Below are positions 36,445 to 47,214 of a stretch of 64,000 nucleotides of DNA, in pieces. The position numbers and the translations under genes were made by a program. The notes beneath the pieces are model-generated. The model was not told where the DNA came from. It worked only from the letters and a program-made list of their open reading frames with translations, and did not search any database. Numbering within the stretch: the first letter of the stretch is position 1; the number at the start of each line of letters is the position of its first letter. The DNA is from Hyalangium gracile (GTDB lineage Bacteria > Myxococcota > Myxococcia > Myxococcales > Myxococcaceae). The stretch covers positions 186,001 through 250,000 of the forward strand of contig NZ_JAHXBG010000003.1 in assembly GCF_020103725.1 (NCBI RefSeq), read 5' to 3'.

Positions 36445-37955
36445 AGAAAGCCCTGCACCTGCTCGATGGAGATGCTCACGACGCCGCGCTCGCCGCGCGC
36501 GTCCACCCCCAGGAGTGGAAGAACCCCACGCCCGAGGGCCGCTACAACCTCGTCGTCCTCGGCGCGGGCACCGCCGGGCTGGTGGCCGCCGCGGGAGCCG
36601 CGGGCCTGGGCGCCAGGGTGGCCATCATCGAGCGGCGCCTCATGGGTGGCGACTGCCTCAACTATGGCTGCGTGCCCTCCAAGGCGCTGATCCGCTCGGC
36701 GCGGGTGGCCGCCACCGTGCGCGAGTCCCGGGCCTACGGCGTGGAGGCGGGGGAGCCCAAGGTGGACTTCGAGAAGGTGATGGAGCGAGTGCGCTCCCTG
36801 CGCGCGGGCATCGCGCAGCACGACTCGGCCGAGCGCTTCAAGGGGCTGGGCGTGGATGTGCACCTGGGCGAGGGCCGCTTCGTGGCCCCGGACGCGGTGG
36901 AGGTCGCCGGCCAGCGGCTCACCTTCTCCCGGGCCATCATCGCCACTGGAGGCAAGCCGGCGGTGCCCTCCATTCCGGGGCTGGAGGAGGCGGGCTACCT
37001 CACGAACGAGACGGTCTTCACCCTCACCTCGCTGCCGGCTCGGCTGGTGGTGCTGGGCGCAGGCCCCATCGGGTGCGAGCTGGCGCAGGCGCTCCGCCGG
37101 CTGGGGGCTCGGGTGGCGCTCATCGGCAAGGAGGAGCGCCTGCTGCCGCGTGAGGATCCGGAGGCTGGCGCCGTGCTGACGCAGCGCTTCGAGTCGGAGG
37201 GCATCACCCTGCACCTGGGCGCCCAGGTCACCCGCGTGGAGACGCACGGCGAGGTGAAGCGCGTCCACTTCGAGCGCGGCGGCGCGGTGGGCGTGGTGGA
37301 AGGAGAGGCGCTGCTGATTTCCACGGGCCGCTCGCCGGAGCTGGAGTCGTTGAACCTGGAGGCTGCGGGCGTGCGCGCCGGTCCGCACGGCGTGGAGGTG
37401 GATGATCGGCTGTGCACGTCGAACCCGCGCGTGTACGCGGCGGGGGACATCTGCTCGCGCTTCAAGTTCACGCACGCCGCGGATGCGCTGGCGCGGGTGG
37501 CGCTGCAGAACGCGCTGTTCCTGGGCCGGAAGAAGGCGAGCGCGCTGGTCATCCCGTGGTGCACGTACACGGATCCGGAGGTGGCCCACGTGGGCCTGAG
37601 CGCCCAGGAGGCCGCGGCCCGAGGGGACGAGGTGGTGACGCTGACGGTGCCGATGTCCTCCGTGGACCGAGCCATCCTGGAGAGTGAGACGGAGGGCTTC
37701 GGGCGCATCCACGTGGAGGCGAAGTCGGGGAAGCTGCTCGGAGGGACGATCGTCGGCTCGCACGCGGGAGAGAACATCGGCGAGCTGACGCTGGCGATGA
37801 CGCAGGGGCTCACGGTGGGCTCGCTGTCGAGCACGGTGCTGCCCTACCCCACGCAGGGCGAGGTGCTGAAGAAGCTCGGGGATGCGTGGAACCGACGCCG
37901 CCTCACACCTCGGGCGAAGAACTTCCTGACGCGCTTCCTCACGTGGCGGCGGTGA
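36441..37955 (+). CDS. Pyridine nucleotide-disulfide oxidoreductase (dihydrolipoyl dehydrogenase/mercuric reductase-like)
   Basis: A 504-residue FAD enzyme. It has an N-terminal FAD site VVLGAGTAGLVAAAGAAGLG, the redox disulfide GGDCLNYGCVPSK, an NAD(P)H site VVLGAGPIGCELAQAL, the FAD-binding VYAAGDIC and a C-terminal dimerisation domain; no heavy-metal domain is present. The start is a GTG overlapping the TVP38 stop, which I prefer over later ATGs because homologs are fused there. The substrate is not known: LPD-like proteins of this group are not part of 2-oxoacid dehydrogenases. It is followed by a glycosyltransferase gene three nucleotides later. Confidence 0.88.
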   Translation: MKKALHLLDGDAHDAALAARVHPQEWKNPTPEGRYNLVVLGAGTAGLVAAAGAAGLGARVAIIERRLMGGDCLNYGCVPSKALIRSARVAATVRESRAYGVEAGEPKVDFEKVMERVRSLRAGIAQHDSAERFKGLGVDVHLGEGRFVAPDAVEVAGQRLTFSRAIIATGGKPAVPSIPGLEEAGYLTNETVFTLTSLPARLVVLGAGPIGCELAQALRRLGARVALIGKEERLLPREDPEAGAVLTQRFESEGITLHLGAQVTRVETHGEVKRVHFERGGAVGVVEGEALLISTGRSPELESLNLEAAGVRAGPHGVEVDDRLCTSNPRVYAAGDICSRFKFTHAADALARVALQNALFLGRKKASALVIPWCTYTDPEVAHVGLSAQEAAARGDEVVTLTVPMSSVDRAILESETEGFGRIHVEAKSGKLLGGTIVGSHAGENIGELTLAMTQGLTVGSLSSTVLPYPTQGEVLKKLGDAWNRRRLTPRAKNFLTRFLTWRR

Positions 37956-37958
37956 GCC

Positions 37959-38615
37959 ATGGCCGAGGTCGCGCTCTGTGTCTTCGCCAAGCCTCCTCGC
38001 GCGGGTGACTCCAAGACGCGCCTGGCGCCCGCCGTGGGCGCCGAGGGTGCCGCGAGCCTGGCTCGTGCGTTCCTCGCCGATACCTGGGCCACGGTGACGC
38101 GCCTGCCGTGGGCTCGGCCCGTGATCGCCTCCACCGGGCCCTGGCCCGAGGGGCTCCTGCCCGCTCCCATCGAGGTCTGGCAGCAGGGAGGCGGTGATCT
38201 GGGCGCTCGAATGGAGACCATCCTCCACCGAGGCATGCAGGTCTGCCCTGCCGTCATGGCGCTGGGGGCTGACAGCCCCGGACTTCCTCGCGCCTGTCTG
38301 GAAGCGGCTCACGCGGCGCTGGCGGATGCGGACGCCGTCTTCGGCCCGAGCGAGGATGGTGGTTTCTACCTGCTTGGCCTGCGCAGGCTGCCGGTGGGGG
38401 CACTGGCGAACCTCCCCTGGAGCCAGGCGGAGACGCTCGCGCGGACCGAGGAGCGACTGAAGTCGCTCGGGCTCACCGTGGCGCGCGTCGAGCCGTTCTT
38501 CGATGTGGATGTCCCGGCGGATCTCGAGCGGCTGGAGACAGAGCTGGGCGCGGGACGGCTTCAGGCTCCCGCCACGGCGGAGGCTCTCGCCACGCTTCGG
38601 AGGCCCGCGCGGTGA
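37959..38615 (+). CDS. TIGR04282-family (DUF2064) glycosyltransferase
   Basis: A 218-residue nucleotidyl/glycosyl-transferase-fold protein of the DUF2064/TIGR04282 group (FAKPPRAGDSKTRLAP start; MALGADSPGLPRACLEAA; FGPSEDGGFYLLGLRR; FDVDVPADLERL). The family is often annotated as an arsenosugar-biosynthesis glycosyltransferase because homologs sit beside arsenic genes; no arsenic gene occurs here, so the substrate is open. Its stop overlaps the next glycosyltransferase's GTG by four bases. Confidence 0.88.
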   Translation: MAEVALCVFAKPPRAGDSKTRLAPAVGAEGAASLARAFLADTWATVTRLPWARPVIASTGPWPEGLLPAPIEVWQQGGGDLGARMETILHRGMQVCPAVMALGADSPGLPRACLEAAHAALADADAVFGPSEDGGFYLLGLRRLPVGALANLPWSQAETLARTEERLKSLGLTVARVEPFFDVDVPADLERLETELGAGRLQAPATAEALATLRRPAR

Positions 38616-39295
38616 TCTCCGTCATCCTCCCCGTGCTCAACGAGGAGCGACGCATCCGCCAGCGCTTGACGGAGCTGGCGGCGATGGACGGCATCGTCGA
38701 GGTGCGCGTCGTGGACGGAGGGAGCACGGATGCCACCGTGGAGCACGCCCGAGCCTTCCCGGGCGTCACCGTGCTCTCCGCGCCCCGAGGCCGCGCCTCG
38801 CAGATGAACGCGGGGGCCGAGGGCGCCCGTGGCAGCGTGCTCCTGTTCCTCCACGCGGACGTGGCACTGCCTCCGGAGGCTCCGCGCCACATCGCCATGG
38901 CATTGGAAGACCCTGGCGTGGTGGCGGGCGCCTTCAAGACCTGGACGGTGGATGACGTCGGGAGCGCGCGGCTCGGTCCGCTGCTGCATCTGGCGGACCT
39001 GCGCTCGCGCTATACGCGCCATCCCTACGGAGATCAGGCCCTCTTCGTCCGTGCCGAGGCCTTCCGTGCCGTGGGCGGCTTCCCGGCCCAGCCGCTGATG
39101 GAGGACCTGGAGCTCTCCCGACGGCTGTGGCGGATCGGCCGCATCCGCACGGTGGATGCGCGCGTCACCGTCTCGGGGCGAAGGTTCCTCGCGCGTCCGG
39201 TCTTCTACTTCCTCGCGGTGAACGGCTTTCCGCTGCTGTATCGGTTCGGAGTCTCGCCGCACACGCTGCTCCGCCTCTACCAGCACGTGCGGTGA
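38612..39295 (+). CDS. TIGR04283-family glycosyltransferase (GT2-like)
   Basis: A 227-residue GT-A glycosyltransferase. It has an N-terminal nucleotide-sugar region (ISVILPVLNEERRI), a metal-binding FLHADVALP and a loop TRHPYGDQALFVRAEAFRAV with QPLMEDLELSRRL (the QXXRW-like acceptor region). It belongs to the TIGR04283 group that co-occurs with TIGR04282 proteins. Start is a GTG overlapping the preceding stop, so all four genes from the TVP38 gene on are translationally coupled or abutting. Function of the pair is a family inference. Confidence 0.88.
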   Translation: MISVILPVLNEERRIRQRLTELAAMDGIVEVRVVDGGSTDATVEHARAFPGVTVLSAPRGRASQMNAGAEGARGSVLLFLHADVALPPEAPRHIAMALEDPGVVAGAFKTWTVDDVGSARLGPLLHLADLRSRYTRHPYGDQALFVRAEAFRAVGGFPAQPLMEDLELSRRLWRIGRIRTVDARVTVSGRRFLARPVFYFLAVNGFPLLYRFGVSPHTLLRLYQHVR

Positions 39296-39335
39296 GGCCC
39301 CCTGCCGGCAGCGCGGTCGATACACTGACAGCCAG

Positions 39336-39800
39336 ATGCCCGAGATGAACCGTCACCCGATTGGAGTTCGCCGCGTCCTTGGCATGGGACTGGCGGCGCT
39401 GACCTGCGTCCTGACGGTCATGTGGCTCTCCAGCTACCACTTCTACACCTCGTTGGGGCTGGACAGGGACCAGGTCGACGGCCCTCTCGTGCGGTACACG
39501 TATCTACGTGTGCGGTGGCCCGGAGATGGCTCGTTCCTGCTGGGCGGAAGTTCTGTCGTCCAGCCGCCGTCGAACCGCCCGGTGGAACCGTTCGATCTGG
39601 GGGGCACATTCTTCCAGCCGCCCCGGAGACCCACGCCTCGCTCAGCCTGGAACCACTGGGGCTTTTGGTGGATCGACGAACCGAGGAACGAGGATGGCGC
39701 CGGCAATGGCTGGACCTTCTGGGTGGGCATCCCCAGTTGGATCGCTCCTCTCATGATGGGAATTGGCGCCACTCTCCTCCTCCGAAAGTCCCCTCGCTGA
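39336..39800 (+). CDS. Small membrane protein of unknown function
   Basis: A 154-residue protein with two membrane segments (~14-32 and ~132-148) and a soluble middle rich in Trp and Pro. I recognise no family. GC content looks somewhat lower than in the neighbouring genes, which with the following repeat and broken gene suggests an accessory patch. It lies 40 nt after the glycosyltransferase gene but probably has its own promoter. Confidence 0.6.
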   Translation: MPEMNRHPIGVRRVLGMGLAALTCVLTVMWLSSYHFYTSLGLDRDQVDGPLVRYTYLRVRWPGDGSFLLGGSSVVQPPSNRPVEPFDLGGTFFQPPRRPTPRSAWNHWGFWWIDEPRNEDGAGNGWTFWVGIPSWIAPLMMGIGATLLLRKSPR

Positions 39801-39844
39801 AACAGGCAGAGGGTCCGAGGCCACCCCCGCAGCCGGTGCGCCCT

Positions 39845-39905
39845 CCTGTCGGGCGCCCTCTGGCCGAACTGGTCTGCTTGTCATACCAGTTCGGTACCGG
39901 TTCGC
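39845..39905 (+). repeat. 61-bp dispersed hairpin repeat, copy A
   Basis: This 61-bp element matches, in inverted orientation, the one at 54396-54456 at 59 of 61 positions. Its core is a perfect 10-bp hairpin: CCGAACTGGT (39864-39873), 11-nt loop, ACCAGTTCGG (39885-39894). An overlapping CGGTACCG palindrome and a related ACCGGTTCGC follow. It lies in the 283-bp gap before the truncated dehydrogenase gene. Confidence 0.8.
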
Positions 39906-40008
39906 GCACAGGGTGCCTCCCTTGCGGGGCAGTTGCCTTGGCACAGGAGCCTCTCTCAGGAGCGCAAGAACTTCTTCGGACCTACCGAGATTGGGAGAGC
40001 GGGACGCC

Positions 40009-40047
40009 GGGGCGGGCGGACCCGTTAGCGACGGGGGGACCCGCCCC
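40009..40047. other. Composite hairpin in the accessory patch
   Basis: GGGGCGGG/CCCGCCCC encloses CCCGT-TAGCG-ACGGG with a 4/4 internal loop, giving a long, very stable hairpin. It lies just upstream of the truncated dehydrogenase frame. It could be a terminator or the edge of an inserted or deleted segment. Confidence 0.45.
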
Positions 40048-40083
40048 GCAGCGAGGGACCCGCGACCTGTGGCCCCCTGATCC

Positions 40084-40731
40084 GTGGCCACCTCGATTCA
40101 GCACTTCACGCTCGCCCGGCTGCCCACCAGCACGACGGACGACGTGCCGTCCCGCAGCCGTGGCCAGGGCCAGGGACCGTCCGAAGTCGGCGTTGGAGGA
40201 GACTTCGCGCGCGAGACGAAGCTGGAGGACGAGTTCAACCTCATCAACCTCAACGTCACCTCCTCGGTCCACCTGGCCAAGCGCGTGGCTCGCGACATGG
40301 TCAAGCGCGGCAGCGGCCGGATCCTCTTCACCTCATCGATCGCGGCCGTCCTCCCCGCGCCGTTCGAGGCCGTCTACGGCGCGTCGAAGGCCTTCCTGCT
40401 GTCCTTCTCGGAAGCGCTCCGCAACGAGCTCGCCGACGCCGGCATCACCGTCACCGCGCTCATGCCCGGCCCCACCGAGACCAACTTCTTCCACCGCGCG
40501 GGCATGGACGACACCAAGGTGGGCCAGGACAAGAAGGACGACCCGGCCGAGGTGGCGCGCGAGGGCTTCGAGGCGCTCATGGCCGGCAAGGACAAGGTCG
40601 TCGCCGGCTCCATCAAGAACAAGCTGATGACCGCCGCCTCCAAGTTCACCTCCGATGAGGCGAGGGCCGCGATGCAGCGGCGCATGAGCGAGCCCGGCTC
40701 CGGCAAGGATCCGGAGCCCGAGCACAAGTAG
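40084..40731 (+). pseudogene. Short-chain dehydrogenase missing its N-terminus
   Basis: From about nt 40183 the frame is a clear short-chain dehydrogenase: ILFTSSIAAVLPAP (catalytic Ser strand), VYGASKAFLLSFSEAL (YxxxK), and a late MPGPTETNFFHRAG. The first ~33 residues are unrelated low-complexity sequence, and the glycine-rich TGxxxGIG NAD(P) site (about 85 residues of the normal protein) is absent, with no such sequence in any nearby frame. The gene therefore looks decapitated and inactive. The dispersed repeat and composite hairpin lie directly upstream of the break. Confidence 0.7.
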
Positions 40732-40807
40732 CCACGCGCCCGTTCGCCTCTCACGAGCTGCTCCCGCGTCTACCGGGCGGGAGCGGCTCCGTGCCATGCT
40801 CCCACGC

Positions 40808-41182
40808 ATGGGATTCCTGAAAGGATGGGGGCGGAATACACCCTACGGCGAGGAGCTGGCCAACCGCGTCGCGGACTTCGTCAGCAGGAACTACTGCATC
40901 GCCTACAGCCATCGGGATTACTGCGGAACGGGGTTCTTCTACCTCAACGGCCGCTTCGTCTACGACCACGTCACGGACGGCCGAGGAGACTTCGAGGGGA
41001 TGAGCAAGCTGGAAGATGCGATCGCCCTCTTTCCGGATCGGGCCTCCTTCGTCGCGTGGCTCGCCCAGCAGAGCGATGAGTCCCTCTCCGGAAAGGAGAA
41101 GGGCGACCCCTGGTACACCGACAACCAGCGCATCACCCGGGCACGCCTGGAGCAGGTGCTCGCAACGAAGCGCGGTGGATAG
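40808..41182 (+). CDS. Small protein of unknown function
   Basis: A 124-residue soluble protein with aromatic, Asp/Gly-rich sequence (SHRDYCGTGFFYLNGRFVYD) and a charged C-terminal half (DPWYTDNQRITRARLEQVL). I do not recognise a family; its size and composition resemble small immunity or effector-accessory proteins, but that is only an impression. An in-frame ATG lies four codons upstream. Confidence 0.55.
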   Translation: MGFLKGWGRNTPYGEELANRVADFVSRNYCIAYSHRDYCGTGFFYLNGRFVYDHVTDGRGDFEGMSKLEDAIALFPDRASFVAWLAQQSDESLSGKEKGDPWYTDNQRITRARLEQVLATKRGG

Positions 41183-41278
41183 TTACAGAGCGGGCAGACC
41201 CAAAAACATACGCTGCTGAAGGGGGTGGGTGCGCGTTGCCCCGCCCGCACGGGCGTGACATCGTTGGCGCCACTCGCG

Positions 41279-43125
<1,847 letters not shown>

Positions 43126-43129
<4 letters not shown>

Positions 43130-46100
43130 TGGAACGCGGCGGGGCTCCTCCACGCGAGTTCGAGGAGTACCGGCTGCTCCAGCCACTCGGGCGCGGCACC
43201 ATGGGACAGGTGTACCTGGCCCACGACACGCTGCTGGACCGGCTGGTCGCGGTGAAGTTCGTCGTCACCTCCGGCGAGGCCCCGCTGGATGAGAGCACCC
43301 GGGCGCGCTTCTTCCAGGAGGCTCGCGCCATCGCCCGGCTCCAGCACCCCAACGTGGTGGCCATCCATCGCGTGGGCGAGGTGCGCCGCCAGCCCTATCT
43401 CGTCTCCGAGTTCATCCGCGGCTCGTCGCTGGACACGCTGGCCTCTCCCCTCGAGGGCCAGCGCGTCCTCCAGATCGGCATCGGCCTGGCTCGCGGGCTG
43501 GCCGCCGCCCATCGCTGTGGCGTCCTCCACCGCGACATCAAGCCCGCCAACGCCGTGCTCTCCGAGGATGGAGAGGTGAAGCTGCTCGACTTCGGGCTCG
43601 CGGAGCTGCTGGAGCGCAACGCCACCGAGGGGCTGGCTTCCCGCTACACCCCCGTCCGTGGCTCGCGCGTCCTCACGACGACCGTGAAGGAGACTCGCCC
43701 GGTCGCCGAGGCCCGGGAGACACGGCCGGTGAGCGCCACGCCCGCCGGAGCGCCGCGCGAGACACGCCCCCTCGCCGACCCTCGCAACGCGGGCAGCGAT
43801 GGGGAGCCGGCACGCAACACCCCGCTCGAGGACGCGGGCGCCGCGGGCACTCCGCTCTACCTGGCTCCAGAGCTGTGGCGCGGTGAGCCCGCGAGCCGGG
43901 CCAGCGACATCTATGCGCTCGGGGTGCTCCTCTACGAGCTGGCCACCGGACACGCGCCCTACGAGGACGTCCCGCTCGAGGAGCTCGCCCGCGTGGTGCA
44001 GGAGCGTCGCCCCCGCCCCCTCGCCGAGCTCGCCCCGAGCCTGCCTCCCGGGCTCGCCACCGTGGTGGACCGCTGTCTCGCCGAGGAGCCTGCTCAGCGC
44101 TTCCAGTCCGGCGATGCGCTGCGAGAGGCCCTCGAGGCGCTCGTCGCGACCACTCGCGCCGGAGCCCTGCCCTCCGGCAACCCCTACCGCGGGCTGCGCT
44201 CCTTCGATGCCGACCACCGCCGCGTCTTCTTCGGCCGCGAGGCCGAGCAGCGCGAGCTGCTCGACCGGCTGCGCGCCGATCCCTTCGTCCTGGTGGCGGG
44301 AGACTCGGGCGTGGGCAAGTCCTCGCTGTGCCGCGCCGCCGTGCTCCCCACCGTGGCCGAGAGCGGGCTCGATTCCGGTGACGCCCCGTGGAAGGTGGCC
44401 AGCCTCACGCCCGGCCTGCACCCGCTGGAGGCGCTCGCCGAGGCGCTCGCGCCCATCCTGGGCCAGCCCGCCGAGGCCTTGCTGGAGCTGACACGCCCCG
44501 GCGCGGAGTCCGGGGCACTCGCGCGGCTGCTGCGCCAGCGCCCCACCGAGGCCCCTCGCATCCTGCTCTTCGTGGATCAGATGGAGGAGCTCGTCACCTT
44601 CTCTCCGCCCACGGAGGCGGCCCGGCTCGCCGAGGAGCTGGTCTTCATCGTCCGCCGGGCTCCGCGCACCCGCGTGCTGGCCACCGCGCGCAGCGACTGC
44701 CTCACCCGCCTCATGGCGCTGCCCGGCCTGGGCGACGAGCTGCCGCGTGCCCTGCACCTGCTGCGCGCCCTCTCCGCCCGAGGGCTGCGCGAGGCAATCG
44801 TCGCCCCCGCCCAGGCGCTCGGCGTGCGCTTCGAGTCCGAGGCCATGGTGGACTCGCTGGTGGCCGCCGCGGCCCGTGCGGATGGCGGACTGCCGCTGCT
44901 CCAGTTCACCCTGGCCGAGCTGTGGGACGCGCGGGACAAGGAGCGCCACCTCATCCCCGCCGCCGCGCTGGAGGCCATGGGCGGGCTTGCGGGCGCGCTG
45001 GCCCGGCACGCGGACGCGGTGGTGGCCCGGCTGCGGCCGGAGCAGCGCCCCCGGGCTCGAGAGCTGCTGCTGAAGCTCGTCACGCCCGAGGGGACACGCG
45101 CACGGCGCACCGCGTCCGAGCTGCTGTCGGGCCGGGACGACGCCACGGGGCGCGCGGTGCTGGAGGGGCTGGTGCATGGGCGGCTGCTGCTGGCCGGAGA
45201 GTCGGAGGGCGGAGAGGGCAGCTACGAGCTGGCCCACGAGAGCCTCCTCACGGGCTGGGACACGCTGCGCGGCTGGCTGGGGCACGACGAGCAGCGCCGC
45301 GCGGCCACCCACCGGCTGGAGCGCGCCGCCGCCGAGTGGGAGCGGCTGAACCGCCCCGCGGAGCTGCTCTACCGGGAGAAGCGGCTGGCCGAGGTCGCCA
45401 CGGTGGGCGTGGAGCCGCCGGGCCCTCGCGAGGCCGCGTTCCTCGCCCGCTCCCGAAGCGCCGCTCGCCGTCGGCGGCTGAGGCGCTGGGCCCTGGCCGT
45501 GGCGGTACCCGTGGGCGTGCTGGCCGGCGTCGGCGGGGTGCGGCTGCAGGCGCGCGCGCAGCTGGAGTCCGTCATCGCGGCGCGGCTCTCCAACGTGCGC
45601 GCGCAGTGGACCAAGGCCCAGCGCCACGCGGAGAAGGCCGAGCAGCTTCGGCGGGAGGCCTTCCACCTCTTCGACACACCGGGCCGGAGCGAGGAGGCGG
45701 AGGACATATGGGCCCCCGCCAGGGAGGAGAGCCAGGCAGCGGACTCCGGCTACGCGCAAGCCACCCACGCGCTGGAGGCGGTGTGGGCCCTGGGGCCAAG
45801 CCACGAGGAGGTGCGCTCCCTGCTGGCGGATCTGCTCGCCGAGCGCATCGTCCTGGCCGAGCGCGAGTTCCGCCGCGAGCAGCGCCAGGACCTGATGTCG
45901 CGCCTGGCGGCCCATGACGCCTCGGGCGAGCGGCGACGGCGGCTGGACGCTCCGGCGCGGCTCTCGGTGAAGGCCGAGCCTCCAGGGGCGCGAGTGCTGC
46001 TGATGGCTGCCAAGGAGGGCGAGGCGGAGCGGACGCTGGGCGTGACACCGCTGGGCGAGGTGGAGCTGCCCGCCGGCTCGCACCTGCTCCGACTGGAGGC

Positions 46101-47007
46101 TCCTGACAGGGCCCCGGTGCGCGTGTCCCTGCTGCTGCGCCCAGGAACGCAGGAGGAGGTGTCGCTGGAGCTGCCCCGCCAGCAGTCCGTGCCCGAGGGC
46201 TTCGTCTATGTGCCGCCGGGCCGCTTCCTCCAGGGCAGCGATGACGAGAGACTGCGGGCCGATTACTTCAACACGGTGCCGCTGCACGAGGTGACGACGG
46301 GCGACTTCCTCATCGCCCGCCACGAGGTGACGTTCGCGGACTGGATCACCTTTCTCGAGGCGCTCCCCCCGGCCGAGCGAGCCCGCCGCCTGCCGGGCTC
46401 CCAGGAAGAGCGCGGAGACGTGATGCTGGAGCAGCGCAAAGGCCGCTGGCGCCTCACGCTGCGCCCCGTCTACTTCGCCTACACCGCGTGGGAGGGAGAG
46501 CCCATCCGCTACGAACAGCGCGACCGCCGGGCGGAGCAGGACTGGCGCCGCTTCCCGGTGACCGGCATCTCCTTCGAGGACGCCCAGGCCTATGCCACCT
46601 GGCTGGACACCACGGGCCGCGTCCCCGGCGCGCGCCTGTGCACGGATAGAGAGTGGGAGCGGGCCGCTCGCGGAGCGGACGGGCGACTGTTCCCCTCCGG
46701 CGACGAGCTCGGGCCAGACGACGCCAACATCGACGTGACGTACGGCAGGCAGGACCTGGCCTTCGGCCCGGACGAGGTGGGCAGCCATCCCCGCTCGCGC
46801 AGCCCGTTCGGCTTGGATGACATGGCCGGCAACGTGTGGGAGTGGACGCGCTCGGACGAGACGCTGGAGCAGCCCTTCATCCGAGGCGGGAGCTGGTTCC
46901 AGCTCAAGCTGGGCAGCCAGAGCGTCAACCGCGAGCCCATGGAGCCCAAGAAGCGCTACCCGCTCATCGGCCTGCGCCTGTGTGCCACCCCGGGTGCCAG
47001 AAGGTAG
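43126..47007 (+). CDS. Ser/Thr kinase-STAND ATPase-PEGA-FGE-like fusion protein (1293 aa)
   Basis: A large multidomain protein. A Hanks-type Ser/Thr kinase (~15-320; G-loop GRGTMGQVY, Lys44, catalytic HRDIKPAN, DFGLAE) has an unusual Thr-rich insert before its C-lobe. Next is a STAND-type NTPase (NPYRGLRSF; Walker A GDSGVGKSS; LFVDQMEELV), then a helical region, a membrane segment (~785-805), a PEGA-like beta domain and a C-terminal formylglycine-enzyme/sulfatase-modifying-factor-like domain (~1020-1293, GNVWEWTRSDE, FIRGGSW, GLRLCA). The FGE-like domain lies on the far side of the membrane from the kinase. Its start overlaps the activator stop by ATGA. The kinase-FGE layout recurs in myxobacteria. 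Confidence 0.9.
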
Positions 47008-47008
47008 C

Positions 47009-47042
47009 TGGCACATGTGCCAGGAGCCGCTGGCACGTGCCA
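47009..47042. promoter_or_regulatory. Two palindromes spaced two helical turns: candidate enhancer for the FHA activator
   Basis: TGGCACATGTGCCA (47009-47022) and TGGCACGTGCCA (47031-47042) are perfect palindromes with centres 21 bp apart. TGGCA/TGCCA half-sites also occur at 46983, 46995, 47050 and 47091. They lie about 130-150 bp upstream of the sigma-54-like promoter at 47168. Confidence 0.55.
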
Positions 47043-47060
47043 CGCCCGCTGGCAAAAGCC

Positions 47061-47102
47061 GCTGCTCCGGCAGAACCTGCCGGCAAAGATTGCCAGAGCA
47101 GC
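47061..47102. terminator. Nested inverted repeats after the kinase gene
   Basis: GCTGCTCCGGCA pairs with TGCCAGAGCAGC (11 of 12), and inside lies a perfect CCGGCAG-AAC-CTGCCGG hairpin. The structure could end the activator-kinase transcript or be part of the adjoining regulator-binding array. There is no T-run. Confidence 0.35.
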
Positions 47103-47167
47103 CCGTCCAGAGGCACGAACGCACCTGAATTCCTCGTTTTAAGTAGACTTCCGGAGTCTTCAGGCAT

Positions 47168-47182
47168 TGGCATGGTGGATGC
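47168..47182 (+). promoter_or_regulatory. Sigma-54-type promoter of the ADYC lipoprotein gene
   Basis: TGGCATGGTGGATGC matches the -24/-12 consensus TGGCACGnnnnTTGC at 9 of 11 defined bases, including the invariant GG and GC ten bases apart. It leaves about 20-30 nt before the lipoprotein ATG. Confidence 0.55.
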
Positions 47183-47214
47183 TTTGGGAAACCCGCATGA
47201 ACGAGGGTCCTGCC

